Shown here: piece after piece, positions 38,823 to 48,248 of the stretch
How the letters are laid out: each line of letters begins with the position of its first letter
Numbering within the stretch: the first letter of the stretch is position 1
NCBI RefSeq assembly: GCF_003263785.1
Contig: NZ_JYJK01000073.1
Location: 124,001-188,000 of the forward strand
Length of the DNA stretch: 64,000 nt
Reading direction: 5' to 3'
DNA from: Vibrio variabilis
Lineage (GTDB): Bacteria > Pseudomonadota > Gammaproteobacteria > Enterobacterales > Vibrionaceae
The notes under the pieces: model-generated
The model's database searches: none
The model's input: the letters and a program-made list of their open reading frames with translations, nothing else
What the model was told of the DNA's origin: nothing
Translations under genes and position numbers: made by a program

Positions 38823-39851
38823 CTAGTCCACTTCATTAAGCTGAATCACCAGCTTACCGAAGTTTTTGCCTTCTAGCAGACCAATAAACGAATCCACCGT
38901 CTGATCCATTCCTTTCACTAAGTGCTCTTTGTACTGCATCTTGCCTTCCATTAGCCACTGACTCATTTGCGCGGCAAACTCATCATAGCGGTGGGCGTAG
39001 TCGTCAAAGATAATAAAGCCTTGCATCTTGATGCGCTTGATAAGCAGTGTTGCAACCAGTGCAGACATGCGATCTGGGCCTTCAGGTAAGTTTGTTGCGT
39101 TGTACTGAGAGATAAGTCCACATACTGGGATACGTGCGCCAGTGTTGAGAAGTGGCATTACTGCATCAAATACCTTGCCACCGACGTTTTCAAAGTAAAC
39201 ATCGATCCCTTGATCACATGCATTGGCAAGTTGAGCGGCAAAGTCATCGGCTTTATGGTCAAGACAAACATCAAAACCCAGTACATCAACTGCGTGGCGA
39301 CATTTCTCTTCACCACCTGCAACGCCTACGACTTTACAGCCTTTTAGCTTCGCAATTTGACCTACGGTTGCGCCTACCGGGCCTGTTGCTGCGGCGACTA
39401 CCACGGTATCACCCGCTTTTGGTGCGCCAATATCTAACAGACCCATGTAAGCCGTAAAGCCAGGCATACCCATGATGCCCAGCGCATATGACGCGTTCGT
39501 CGGCGTTTTACCTAGTTTAACTAGGCCTTCACCGTTTGAAATCCCGTAATCTTGCCACCCAGTGTAAGCAAGCACCCATTCACCTTGTTCGAACTGAGCA
39601 TGGTTAGATTGCTCTACACGACATACGGTTGCACCCACCATCACTTCATCAATCGCTACCGGTTCTGCGTATGACTCGCTATCGCTCATTCGGCCACGCA
39701 TGTATGGATCCAATGAAAGGTAGATGGCCTTGAGCAGCATTTCGCCTTCCTGAGGCTGTGGAATATCAACTTGCTCTAGGCGAAAATTTTCTTGTGTCGG
39801 TGCGCCGACAGGGCGAGAGGCTAAAACAATTCTTCTGTTGTTCTGTGACAT
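38823..39851 (-). CDS. curA: NADPH-dependent reductase CurA (medium-chain MDR family)
   Basis: 342 residues of the leukotriene B4 dehydrogenase/CurA branch: RPVGAPTQENFRL, SLDPYMRGRMSD, AATGPVGATVGQIAKLKGCKVVGVAGG as the nucleotide-binding loop, and YFENVGGKVFDAV. These enzymes reduce the double bond of alpha,beta-unsaturated ketones and aldehydes with NADPH, often as detoxification. No zinc ligands are seen, as expected. Its promoter carries a palindrome identical to the one before the upstream TetR gene. Confidence 0.92.
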   Translation of the reverse strand: MSQNNRRIVLASRPVGAPTQENFRLEQVDIPQPQEGEMLLKAIYLSLDPYMRGRMSDSESYAEPVAIDEVMVGATVCRVEQSNHAQFEQGEWVLAYTGWQDYGISNGEGLVKLGKTPTNASYALGIMGMPGFTAYMGLLDIGAPKAGDTVVVAAATGPVGATVGQIAKLKGCKVVGVAGGEEKCRHAVDVLGFDVCLDHKADDFAAQLANACDQGIDVYFENVGGKVFDAVMPLLNTGARIPVCGLISQYNATNLPEGPDRMSALVATLLIKRIKMQGFIIFDDYAHRYDEFAAQMSQWLMEGKMQYKEHLVKGMDQTVDSFIGLLEGKNFGKLVIQLNEVD

Positions 39852-39871
39852 AGGGGTTCCCTTTTCTATAT

Positions 39872-39888
39872 TAGACCAGTCGTCTAGT
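39872..39888. promoter_or_regulatory. TAGAC operator upstream of curA
   Basis: TAGACCAGTCGTCTA (arms TAGAC/GTCTA, 5-nt spacer) lies 21 bp before the curA start. The same 15-mer recurs at 40563-40577, upstream of the TetR gene. Confidence 0.8.
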
Positions 39889-39955
39889 GATCATTTCTAA
39901 AAAAACCTGCTTTCTGTTGCCTTAGCATAGACAGAATTTATGCAGGTGTTTTTGT

Positions 39956-40540
39956 TTATCGCTTAAGCAGTGCCTGTGTTGCTGCTAGAGCTAGTTCCAG
40001 TTGTTGCGTATTTTGACTGAGTTTGCTGACTAAACTCGCTCCGAGCCATTGCTGATAAACAATGCTCGCTGTGCTAAGGCTATCTTGTTTGACTATTGAG
40101 CCATCAGCAATACCTTGCTCAATGCAGTCAGCTATGCTGCTCACAATCTGCTGCGCTCCTCTGTGCAGAGCTGATCGCATTGGCTCTGACAAGTCTGACA
40201 CCTCAGCACCAAGCTTCACTACTAAGCACTTATGAGCATTGCAGCGACCATTTTCGACATCCAGCCAACGGGCAAAATAGCCCATTAAACGCTCATAGCC
40301 ACTTAACTGGTTATCAGACAAAAAGTTGTTTAATCGCTCTAAGTAGCCTTCAAAATAATTGATTATCAACACTTCACCAAAATGCTCTTTGGATTTGAAG
40401 TAGTGGTAAAACGAGCCTTTTGGCACATCCGCTGTCTTAAGAAGTTCAGACAACCCAACCGCCGTAAAGCCTTTTGATAAAATCAGTTCGTACCCGACAT
40501 CCAAAATGTGTTGGCGGGTTTCATTGGTCTTTGCATTCAT
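39956..40540 (-). CDS. TetR-family repressor of curA
   Basis: About 194 residues from ATG 40540; an earlier in-frame start adds seven weak residues. Helix-turn-helix with AVGLSELLKTADVPKGSFYHYFKSKEHF, the AcuR/TetR_C-type pattern, and a ligand domain with CNAHKCLVVKLGAEVSD. It is encoded just upstream of curA in the same direction. Both genes have the identical TAGAC palindrome at their promoters, so it very probably represses both and is released by an electrophilic carbonyl compound. The inducer is inferred. Confidence 0.88.
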   Translation of the reverse strand: MNAKTNETRQHILDVGYELILSKGFTAVGLSELLKTADVPKGSFYHYFKSKEHFGEVLIINYFEGYLERLNNFLSDNQLSGYERLMGYFARWLDVENGRCNAHKCLVVKLGAEVSDLSEPMRSALHRGAQQIVSSIADCIEQGIADGSIVKQDSLSTASIVYQQWLGASLVSKLSQNTQQLELALAATQALLKR

Positions 40541-40560
40541 GGCAGGCATCATGACACACA

Positions 40561-40580
40561 ACTAGACCAGTCGTCTAGTT
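40561..40580. promoter_or_regulatory. TAGAC operator upstream of the TetR gene
   Basis: ACTAGACCAGTCGTCTAGTT holds the same 15-mer core as 39872-39886, extended to 7-bp arms (ACTAGAC/GTCTAGT). It lies 20-40 bp before the regulator's start, fitting autorepression. Confidence 0.8.
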
Positions 40581-40613
40581 TCTTTTTGAGTTGCGTTTTT
40601 ATCGTCAATTGAA

Positions 40614-40643
40614 AAGCTAGCAAAAATCATCTTCTGCTAGCTT
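40614..40643 (-). terminator. Hairpin after the FIST chemoreceptor gene
   Basis: AAGCTAGCA and TGCTAGCTT form a perfect 9-bp stem. Only a short T stretch follows on the minus strand, so termination strength is uncertain. Confidence 0.55.
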
Positions 40644-40657
40644 AATTGAAGTAGCGC

Positions 40658-42646
40658 TTAGCTCACCTGACTGCGAATGGTTTCTACATCTTGCTGATGC
40701 TGCTGCGCCTTCGCCTCCATGCTTTGCAGCTCGGTGGCGATATTGTGGCTATTTTCCAGTAGCCGATTGGTATCGCGCGCCAAGTTGTCGATGTCTTGGA
40801 TTGCCGTCGCTATCGACTCGGTTCTCGCTGTTGCATCGTGCATGTGCTCGCCGACAGTTTTAACCACGTCAGCGATGGTGTCCATCTGTTCAAACAAGGC
40901 ATTAACGCTGGTGCGAGAGTTATCGAGCGACTGCTGGGTGCTTTTCGCCAGATTGCGTACTTCATCGGCCACCACTGCGAAACCACGACCGTACTCACCT
41001 GCCCTCGCGGCTTCGATGCTGGCATTCAGAGCCAGCAAGTTAGTTTGCTCTGCAATCTTATCAATGATCGATAGCACACTTCGCAGACTCTCGGCTTCTT
41101 TTTCCACGGAGCTAATATTTTGCTGCAAAGCAAAGACCTCGCTTTCCAATGAGCGAACCGTGCCACTAAACTGATTGGTGTCGGCAGACAAGGCAGATGA
41201 GTTATTACCAATATGGTCAATGTAGCTGATTGAGTTTTGAGTCAGTTCACTGGACTTATGCGCGACGCTCATGGCTTCAATAGAGTCAGTCAGCGAGCGG
41301 TCTTGAATACGCATCATCAGCTCATTTGAACGCAACTTGAGTTGTGAGAAGTAATTAGCATAAGAGGCATAATCAGCCACGAATTGGCCATGTGCTTGCT
41401 CTAAACCTTCACTGCGTCGGCTAAAGAAGATAGCGCTCAATGTTTCATTAATATTCACGCCAAAGAGCTCTCCAAAGGTAGAGAAACCCGCTACCGGTAG
41501 TTCGGAAAAATTACTGAGTTTATTCAGATCTTGGCTGTTATTTAATCGCCTTAAGATACAATCAAACAATATACCGCCAACCAATTTGTCTTCATTAACC
41601 AGCTGACGAACAAAATCTCTATCTGTCTGCTCTACAAATGGCGTTTTACGCATTAAGTGCAGCTCAGTCCCTAAAGGCGTGTCACAGTAGAAATGCACTT
41701 TACCTTCAGAAATATTGATACTGGCTACCGAGCGAACAAAATATTCTCCCTTCACTTTTACCGCAAAGGTAAAGTCCGTTAATCGTTGCTCTACTTGTTG
41801 TACGCTACAACGGAAATGGCTCGCTAGTTCATCGAGAAAACTGTTTATTTTCATTGTTGATGGCGACAAAACCCCTTTGACATAACGAAGGGACGGGTTG
41901 GCATCTCCAATAAGCCAAGATCGCCCTGCCGGTTCAAAGTTTTGTGTTTTGAACAGTTGAAACTGATAAGAAGGATTGAGCTTGATAAAACAGAGCAACG
42001 CATGTTGGTGACGTACTGATGTGCCATCATGAAACGGTGCACTATCGAAATTGAGACTGCCCGCTGAGGTACCACCAACAAACGGGATCGGAAACCTACC
42101 CGATTGATAGACCGCTTCCATCAACCAGTTTTCACTGTTTGTTAAGCCATTGACGAGTGTCATTGAAAAGCAATCGGTGGGATCAAGCGGAAAAGCCAAT
42201 CGAATATTTTCAAGTTGCTTTTCAATCTCTTGTACTCGAGAAGAAGGCTGAGCTTGGCTCGAACCACGTTGAATATCCTCACAAGGTAGCGGTACCGTAT
42301 GAGTATCAACATCACTGATCAATTCTCGAGAGAAAACCTGCAACACCATAGTTTGCGTTTGACCCGTCGCAAGATAGAGATTGTCATGACTGGAAGAAAG
42401 CTCACCTGCGGTTGAGGTCAAAATTAGTGGCCCATCGACGACCTTGCTTAGCAAGCGGTGAATATGACTGAGATCGTGACCATGGGGGACAAATCCAATT
42501 CCCAACGCTGGCTTGCTTCCATTAAAAAGCAGTTCCAATGATTCAAACGACGACAGCGAAGCCACATCAAGATTAATAACCTTTACCACGTCTTCACTCA
42601 TCGACTGATCAGTGTCTCTGCTTTTTTTCCTAAACTTGAACAACAT
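40658..42646 (-). CDS. Soluble chemoreceptor with FIST sensor domains
   Basis: 662 residues with no transmembrane segment. Residues about 20-400 form FIST_N and FIST_C domains ([77 protein letters not shown]). A methyl-accepting signalling domain follows, with tip [36 protein letters not shown] domains are thought to sense small ligands such as amino acids. A cytoplasmic receptor would read internal metabolite levels. It ends [15 protein letters not shown], with no visible CheR-docking pentapeptide. Confidence 0.9.
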   Translation of the reverse strand: MLFKFRKKSRDTDQSMSEDVVKVINLDVASLSSFESLELLFNGSKPALGIGFVPHGHDLSHIHRLLSKVVDGPLILTSTAGELSSSHDNLYLATGQTQTMVLQVFSRELISDVDTHTVPLPCEDIQRGSSQAQPSSRVQEIEKQLENIRLAFPLDPTDCFSMTLVNGLTNSENWLMEAVYQSGRFPIPFVGGTSAGSLNFDSAPFHDGTSVRHQHALLCFIKLNPSYQFQLFKTQNFEPAGRSWLIGDANPSLRYVKGVLSPSTMKINSFLDELASHFRCSVQQVEQRLTDFTFAVKVKGEYFVRSVASINISEGKVHFYCDTPLGTELHLMRKTPFVEQTDRDFVRQLVNEDKLVGGILFDCILRRLNNSQDLNKLSNFSELPVAGFSTFGELFGVNINETLSAIFFSRRSEGLEQAHGQFVADYASYANYFSQLKLRSNELMMRIQDRSLTDSIEAMSVAHKSSELTQNSISYIDHIGNNSSALSADTNQFSGTVRSLESEVFALQQNISSVEKEAESLRSVLSIIDKIAEQTNLLALNASIEAARAGEYGRGFAVVADEVRNLAKSTQQSLDNSRTSVNALFEQMDTIADVVKTVGEHMHDATARTESIATAIQDIDNLARDTNRLLENSHNIATELQSMEAKAQQHQQDVETIRSQVS

Positions 42647-43066
42647 TCCATTCCCTAAATACAGCGCAGCAAACAGGCCGCAAAATCATATTAATATTTT
42701 TGATATTAAGGCGACAGATATATAAAACAAGAAATTTATAAAAAGAAGTCATTTTACCGTATGGATGAATTTCTTTACTATTAATAAACATATCATTCTA
42801 TATATTTGCCATTAAAACAAACTTAACAGCCCTTAACTTGCGGCAGAAACTTAACCAAAATTAATTTCCGTACGATTACCAGAGCAACATTTAATCATTA
42901 TTTAATATTTGAGGCTTTTTTTGTTATCAAGTATCAGCTTTTAACAACAAAACCATCACTCTCAGGTATGAGATTGAATCCATTTATTTGAAGGAGGAGT
43001 TGCTTTTAGCCACCATGCTTGGCATAGTCGCCAGACAAAACGGACGACATCTCAAAGGATCGGATT
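42647..43066. other. AT-rich promoter region
   Basis: 420 bp between divergent genes. The part next to the FIST gene is very AT-rich. An open frame at 42988-43266 overlaps the real small gene in another phase and looks spurious. I see no other gene. Confidence 0.4.
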
Positions 43067-43237
43067 ATGATTACATTACTCAGTCGTTGGGTGCTCGTTG
43101 CGCTCGGCGTGATGGCATTGGCCGCATGTACAGAAGTTGGCAGCGAAGCATGGTGCCAAGATATGCAGGAAAAACCAAAAGGCGACTGGACAGCAAACGA
43201 AGCGAGCGACTACGCGAAGCATTGCATTTTCAAATAA
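43067..43237 (+). CDS. DUF3012 small lipoprotein
   Basis: 56 residues: signal peptide with lipobox (VLVALGVMALAAC) then EVGSEAWCQDMQEKPKGDWT and a final HCIFK. This is the DUF3012 pattern, with Cys residues that could form a disulfide. AAAGGA sits 7 bases before the ATG. It is probably an envelope-anchored lipoprotein of unknown role. It is easily missed because a longer, meaningless frame overlaps it. Confidence 0.85.
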   Translation: MITLLSRWVLVALGVMALAACTEVGSEAWCQDMQEKPKGDWTANEASDYAKHCIFK

Positions 43238-43455
43238 ATTTTCGCGAGATATATCAAACTAGTTAGTTGATGTATCTCACCTTTTGCGCACTTTAGTCAT
43301 AACTTTCTCGCATTTTTTCCTTCATAACTCGATCGCACCTACATTTTTTACTACCAAATACGTACGGAGCATCTTTTTAGGCTAACAGCACTAAAACCAT
43401 ACACTGTGATGCGATAGCATTATCCTTTATGAACATCATGTCATAGAGGCTAGTT

Positions 43456-45072
43456 ATGAAGCTCAACAATATAAGTATAAAAACCAAACTCCAATTCCTT
43501 GTCATCCTTTCCGCACTGTTAATGCTCTCATTGGGCATTTTTAATGTTTACCTTCAGCAAAGTCAGCAACTTGCTGAGCGCGAAAGTAAACTAAGTGCTC
43601 AAGTAGAAGCCGCTGTTTCCCTTATCAATTATTACCGCAATCAACCCACACTCACTCAAGAACAAGCACAACGCGCCGCCAATCAAGCACTCAATGCAAT
43701 GCGTTACGATGCGAGAAACTACTTTTGGATTACCAACAGCCAGAACAAACTGCTATTACATCCCCTCAGATCCGAGTCTATCGGTAATGATATGAGCAAT
43801 ATCGTCGACGGTGCTGGCAAGCATCATTGGCGAGAAATGTCCTCGATTGCCAATACCCAAAGTGCGGGGTTCCTCGATTACACTTGGTTGTCTCCACAGG
43901 GCGAACTTAAAGACAAAATTTCTTATGTTGCGCATATTCCAGAGTGGGACTGGATAGTAGGCTCAGGGCTGTTCGTTTCTGACATCAAAGAAGACTTTAT
44001 CGCACAGGTGATCAAGCAGATCGTCTTTACACTAGGCTGTGTCTCAATACTGATGATTGCGAGCTTTGTTATTGGCAACAACATCGTTAACCCAATCCAG
44101 CGACTGTTAAGCGACCTTAAACGCATGGCAAATGGCGATTTAATGACAAATCTATCTCAAAGTCGCAAAGACGAAATTGGGCTGTTAAGCCAGGGTCTAA
44201 GTGACATGCAGAGCACAATACGTGCCACGTTGTCAGCCGCGACGCTTACAGCCAACACAGCGAGCCGACTCTCAGAAAGTATCGCATCGACAAGTGAAGA
44301 GACGGCGCAAAGCTTAGACTCACAAAATGCTCAGCTCGAACAGCTTTCTACTGCGATGAATGAGATGTCCGCTACCATCAATGATGTGGCCAACAATGCG
44401 GAGCAAAGTGCTGAGAAAACCAGTGGTGCAGCGCAGCACGCAACCACCAGCAGCGCGAGCATGGATTCTACTCTTGAAGAAGTCTCCGCTATATCCATCG
44501 CCATTGAAGAAAGCACACATTTGATGGCGGAATTGAAGCTAGGTGTCGACAACATTGGTGATGTAGTGGGAGTCATTCAAGAAGTCTCCGAACAAACCAA
44601 TCTACTGGCACTCAACGCCGCTATTGAAGCCGCAAGAGCAGGCGAACAAGGCCGTGGATTTGCTGTCGTCGCGGACGAAGTGCGCAGCTTGGCGAGTCGA
44701 ACGCAGCAATCTACTAATCAAGTTCAAACCACCATCAATGAGCTTCTGGAAAAAACCAGTGAGGTGGTAGGAGTAATGGAGCAAAACAACGCCAGCATCA
44801 GTGCTAGCGTGTCAGCAGCAAGCGATACCAAGACTACCTTAGAATCCATGGTTGATGACCTCAATGGAGCGAATGACATGGTCGCACAGATAGCCGCAGC
44901 TGCGGAGCAACAAAGTATGGTCTCTAACGAAATGAGTGAAAATGTCACCACCATTCACTTATCCGCACGTGAGATCAATCAAGCCAGTACTCAGCTTGCC
45001 TCACAAACCCAAGAAATGGCTGTCGCTGCCGAAGAGCTGAAACAGCAACTGACTTATTTTAGACTCGCGTAA
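43456..45072 (+). CDS. Methyl-accepting chemotaxis protein, sCache sensor
   Basis: 538 residues, exactly the length of the receptor at 26116-27732 and clearly its paralogue: [13 protein letters not shown] at the start, sCache core [22 protein letters not shown] and [17 protein letters not shown], second membrane helix near 195-215, HAMP, and signalling tip [32 protein letters not shown]. The sensor domain has diverged much more than the tip, suggesting a different ligand but the same Che pathway. Confidence 0.93.
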   Translation: MKLNNISIKTKLQFLVILSALLMLSLGIFNVYLQQSQQLAERESKLSAQVEAAVSLINYYRNQPTLTQEQAQRAANQALNAMRYDARNYFWITNSQNKLLLHPLRSESIGNDMSNIVDGAGKHHWREMSSIANTQSAGFLDYTWLSPQGELKDKISYVAHIPEWDWIVGSGLFVSDIKEDFIAQVIKQIVFTLGCVSILMIASFVIGNNIVNPIQRLLSDLKRMANGDLMTNLSQSRKDEIGLLSQGLSDMQSTIRATLSAATLTANTASRLSESIASTSEETAQSLDSQNAQLEQLSTAMNEMSATINDVANNAEQSAEKTSGAAQHATTSSASMDSTLEEVSAISIAIEESTHLMAELKLGVDNIGDVVGVIQEVSEQTNLLALNAAIEAARAGEQGRGFAVVADEVRSLASRTQQSTNQVQTTINELLEKTSEVVGVMEQNNASISASVSAASDTKTTLESMVDDLNGANDMVAQIAAAAEQQSMVSNEMSENVTTIHLSAREINQASTQLASQTQEMAVAAEELKQQLTYFRLA

Positions 45073-45136
45073 CGACTTTAAACTCGCATAAAGCTATCTG
45101 TAACCCTGGTATTGAGCAAGTTAGATAGAACAAAAA

Positions 45137-45166
45137 ATGCCGGCCTCTAAAATTAGAGGCCGGCAT
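45137..45166. terminator. Bidirectional terminator
   Basis: ATGCCGGCCTCTAA (45137-45150) and TTAGAGGCCGGCAT (45153-45166) form a perfect long stem, preceded by AAAAA. It separates the chemoreceptor from the convergent DUF4345 gene. Confidence 0.85.
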
Positions 45167-45175
45167 CGAAACTCG

Positions 45176-45577
45176 CTACTTAAAGTACATTCGCCGCTTG
45201 GGGAATTTCCATAAGATAAACAGCCCCCAAAGGGTGAAAAACACCTCAGTGATCAAGTAGATCTGCATGGTATCATTGGGCTGCGATTCTGCGATGATGC
45301 CCATTGTACGAGTCACCGCCATCAGCCCAGCCAGCAAAGTAGCTGAGATAACCGAGAGCTTGAGTGTCTCTTGTTTTAGCACCAAAAGCGCAAGAATGAT
45401 CCCCACAGCAGCCATCATGCCGCCGTAGGTTGCTCTCACGTCAATGGCCGCTGAATAGGAAAACAGCGCACTGTCTGTCACCCTTTCAAACAAGGTGCTC
45501 GGAGAAAGGGAAAACAGCACGCCATAACCCAAAAACACCAGTGCCGTTATCCAAACCATCAATTTTGCTTGAAACAT
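45176..45577 (-). CDS. DUF4345 membrane protein
   Basis: 133 residues with four hydrophobic helices. The pattern LGYGVLFSLSPSTLFE ... AAIDVRATYGGMMAAVGIILAL is DUF4345. Function is unknown. It is transcribed in the same direction as the urease cluster but lies 99 bp beyond ureG and need not belong to it. Confidence 0.75.
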   Translation of the reverse strand: MFQAKLMVWITALVFLGYGVLFSLSPSTLFERVTDSALFSYSAAIDVRATYGGMMAAVGIILALLVLKQETLKLSVISATLLAGLMAVTRTMGIIAESQPNDTMQIYLITEVFFTLWGLFILWKFPKRRMYFK

Positions 45578-45675
45578 AGAGGTCCTGCGAGTCGCGTGTT
45601 ATAGCAAAAGTGTAAGCCAGAACCGTCACTTATGTGTAACTTTGACCGCGTATTGAGAAGCGAAACCTAAAATTC

Positions 45676-46310
45676 TTAACTATGAAACTCCAACATACCT
45701 TCGGTTAAGATGAAATCGATGATCGTATCGAGACCTTTGCTCTCTTTGAGGTTGGTAAACACAAATGGTTTGGTTGGTCGCATACGCTGCGTATCTTGTT
45801 CCATAACCTCTAATGACGCCCCCACATAAGGTGCAAGGTCTATCTTGTTAATAACCAGCAAGTCAGAGCGAGTAATACCAGGGCCACCTTTACGTGGAAT
45901 TTTCTCCCCTTCTGCAACATCAATCACATAGATAGTGAGATCCGCAAGCTCTGGGCTAAAAGTCGCACTCAGGTTGTCACCACCACTTTCAACAAACACC
46001 ACATCGAGGTTTTTGTGGCGTTTAGCAACTCTTCAACGGCAGCCAAGTTCATCGAGGCATCTTCACGAATGGCCGTATGTGGGCAACCACCGGTCTCAAC
46101 ACCTATGATGCGATCCGGTTCGAGCGCTTCTGCTCTGGTGAGGATTTTTGCATCCTCTTGGGTGTAAATATCGTTCGTCACCACCGCGATGTGGAGCTTA
46201 TCTCGAATCGCTTTACACAACACCTCAAGCAAAGCCGTTTTACCCGAGCCTACTGGGCCACCAATACCAATGCGCAGTGGCTGTTTATAACTGTCCGTTG
46301 TATTTGTCAT
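45676..46310 (-). CDS. ureG: Urease accessory GTPase UreG, one frameshift
   Basis: About 211 residues after repair. P-loop [15 protein letters not shown], metal-binding [18 protein letters not shown] with the CPH motif, and guanine-binding VINKIDLA. UreG hydrolyses GTP to drive nickel insertion into apo-urease with UreD, UreE and UreF. One base is missing near 46026. The repaired join reads [21 protein letters not shown]. It is the last gene of the urea cluster. Confidence 0.93.
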
Positions 46311-46393
46311 GTTTCTATTTCTTCCTTTGTTTTGTCACTCTTAGCTCCTTAGCTTTGAAGAGACAGATCATCATTTGCTGCCTCGTCATTAGA

Positions 46394-47116
46394 CTAAGAG
46401 CGGAATAGTCTTGTGTACTGTGTTTCGTGAAGGCTACTGGCAATCGACACCGAAGGGGTGAAGCTGCCAATCATCCAGTCTTCCGTCTGCTTTTCTATCT
46501 CTAGTGCTTTTGAAAACTGATCCGAGAGGTGGATCAATGCCAGCTGCCCATCGGTTTGCCCAAGCGGTACCAGCTTTACACCAGCCATCACCAAGTTCTC
46601 AGCCCAGCTCCACAAGTACCCCTTCTTTAGCTCTTTGACATCAATGTGCCAATGCACAGCAGCCACACATAAACCAAGTAGCTGGTTGGGTACAAAGTCA
46701 TCAAGTTCGATACCATCAACTCGAATATCCAAACGGCCTAATAGAGTGTTCAGCGCAAGACCACGCTGTTTCTCTTCTGCGCGCAGCTCTTTTGTTTCTC
46801 GGCTACTAAAAAGCCGCTCGCAAAGATCGTGTATTGTCGCTGTGTCACCCGTTTGAATCGCTCGATACAATCGGTCAATGATCGGCAGCTCCAACGTGGC
46901 GACACTGCTAAACAACATGTTCGCTAGCCACTCTTCCATCGAAGCGCGGTTTTTCACCCACCCCGCCTCAACCGCCCATTCAAGTCCTTGAGAATAAGTA
47001 AAACCACCTATAGGGAGAGAAGGACTAATCAGTTGAAATAGCCGATAGCTAGACACATCGTTGTCGTTACTGGGCTCTAAAGCGCTATCAACAGCGGTGC
47101 TGGCTCGTGATGTCAT
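46394..47116 (-). CDS. ureF: Urease accessory protein UreF
   Basis: 240 residues, intact, all-helical. Family motifs ISPSLPIGGFTYSQGLEWAVEAGW, SSRETKELRAEEKQRG, and LVMAGVKLVPLGQTDGQ. UreF bridges UreD and UreG in the nickel-loading complex. A longer N-terminal Ser/Asp-rich leader (first ~22 residues) precedes the core. 83 bp separate it from ureG. Confidence 0.93.
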   Translation of the reverse strand: MTSRASTAVDSALEPSNDNDVSSYRLFQLISPSLPIGGFTYSQGLEWAVEAGWVKNRASMEEWLANMLFSSVATLELPIIDRLYRAIQTGDTATIHDLCERLFSSRETKELRAEEKQRGLALNTLLGRLDIRVDGIELDDFVPNQLLGLCVAAVHWHIDVKELKKGYLWSWAENLVMAGVKLVPLGQTDGQLALIHLSDQFSKALEIEKQTEDWMIGSFTPSVSIASSLHETQYTRLFRS

Positions 47117-47119
47117 AGG

Positions 47120-47691
47120 CTAAGCAGCCAATAGAAACAATGAGCTTGCAGCGGCAACACCAACTGACATCCAACGAGATGCGACTCGGCTGCCAATTTG
47201 TGTGCCCAGAACCATTAATGCCGAAGCGCCAACAGCCATACCCATAGAGAATTGACCAGAGTGCCCTCGGCTTCGACACCGTGTGCGTAACCATGGAAGA
47301 ACATCATTCCGATACAAAGTCCGACCGCAAGTATTACCATCTTCTGTGACGCGCTAAATGCATGCCAAATAGCAGCGCTAACCACAAATAGAGACGCGAC
47401 AATCGCGGTTTCAACACCACTGACAAGTCCAAATGTACTGCCTACAAGCAGTCCCAACATTAGAGTGATAAGGGCGCCAGCAACCAAGCCGATTTTCTGA
47501 GCTGTTGTTGCGCTCAAGCAGCCGACTAAAAGGCCGAAAGCAATTAACATAATAAGATGATCCACGCCAGTTACTGGGTGCAATAGCCCACTAGAAAATG
47601 CTGTAGATTCATGACCTGGATGAGCCAGAGCCGTCATAGGTGCGAATACAAGAGAGCTAAGTGTTACGAGTTTGAGGAATGTTGTTTTCAT
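47120..47691 (-). CDS. ureJ: HupE/UreJ nickel permease-like protein, one frameshift
   Basis: About 190 residues after repair. It begins with a signal-like helix ending ALAHPGH, then HPVTGVDHLIMLIAFG, the HupE/UreJ motif with nickel-binding His and Asp, and five or six membrane helices including FFHGYAHGVEAEG. One base is missing near 47262. The second frame carries GHSGQFSMGMAVGASALMVLG to the end. It should bring nickel in for urease maturation. It lies between ureE and ureF. Confidence 0.88.
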
Positions 47692-47762
47692 TGAAATTTC
47701 CTTTTCATTTTGTTTTTTTATAATCAGACGGTTTGATGTCGTCTTAAATTTGCTGCAGCGAA

Positions 47763-48215
47763 TTAATGGTGATGGTGGTGACCGCCACTCTTGCCACCAT
47801 ACGCACCGCCTTCTGGCTCAAATGGTGCCATTTCTGAAGTGACTGTCGCGCCTAGCCCTTCAACCATCTCATCCAACACATGATCGTGCTGATAGCGAAC
47901 CCAGCCGAACTCGACTTGAAGGGGTACATGACGGTTACCTAAGTGATAGGCAACGCGCGTTAAAAGGTGCAGATCACTGCAATAAACGGATGACACTTGC
48001 TCTGGCGCGGCTTTCACCTCAATGACCAATCCACATTTACTTTTGAGCTGCTCTCCGCCTCGTAGAATGTGACCTCTTGGAAGAAACAGCCCAGCATCAC
48101 GACCATCATCAAGCATGACCTTGAGGCGGCTCTTGATACGACTGTCGATTGGCAGACTTAAAAATGCGTGAGGCTGTGGCGTTAACTCTTGGGTTATTTC
48201 TATTAATTCAATCAC
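47763..48215 (-). CDS. ureE: Urease nickel chaperone UreE
   Basis: 150 residues, intact. N-terminal peptide-binding domain (PIDSRIKSRLKVMLDDGRDAGLFLPRG) and metal-binding domain with YHLGNRHVPLQV, whose His binds nickel. The C-terminus ends GGHHHHH, an extra nickel-holding tail. UreE passes nickel to UreG. Confidence 0.93.
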   Translation of the reverse strand: MIELIEITQELTPQPHAFLSLPIDSRIKSRLKVMLDDGRDAGLFLPRGHILRGGEQLKSKCGLVIEVKAAPEQVSSVYCSDLHLLTRVAYHLGNRHVPLQVEFGWVRYQHDHVLDEMVEGLGATVTSEMAPFEPEGGAYGGKSGGHHHHH

Positions 48216-48248
48216 TATTGTTGTCCTCTAAAACTGTCTAAAACTTCA

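Noticed and set aside
42988..43266. 92-residue plus-strand frame
   Set aside because: It overlaps the DUF3012 lipoprotein in another phase, is Arg-rich with no recognisable pattern, and has no supporting evidence.
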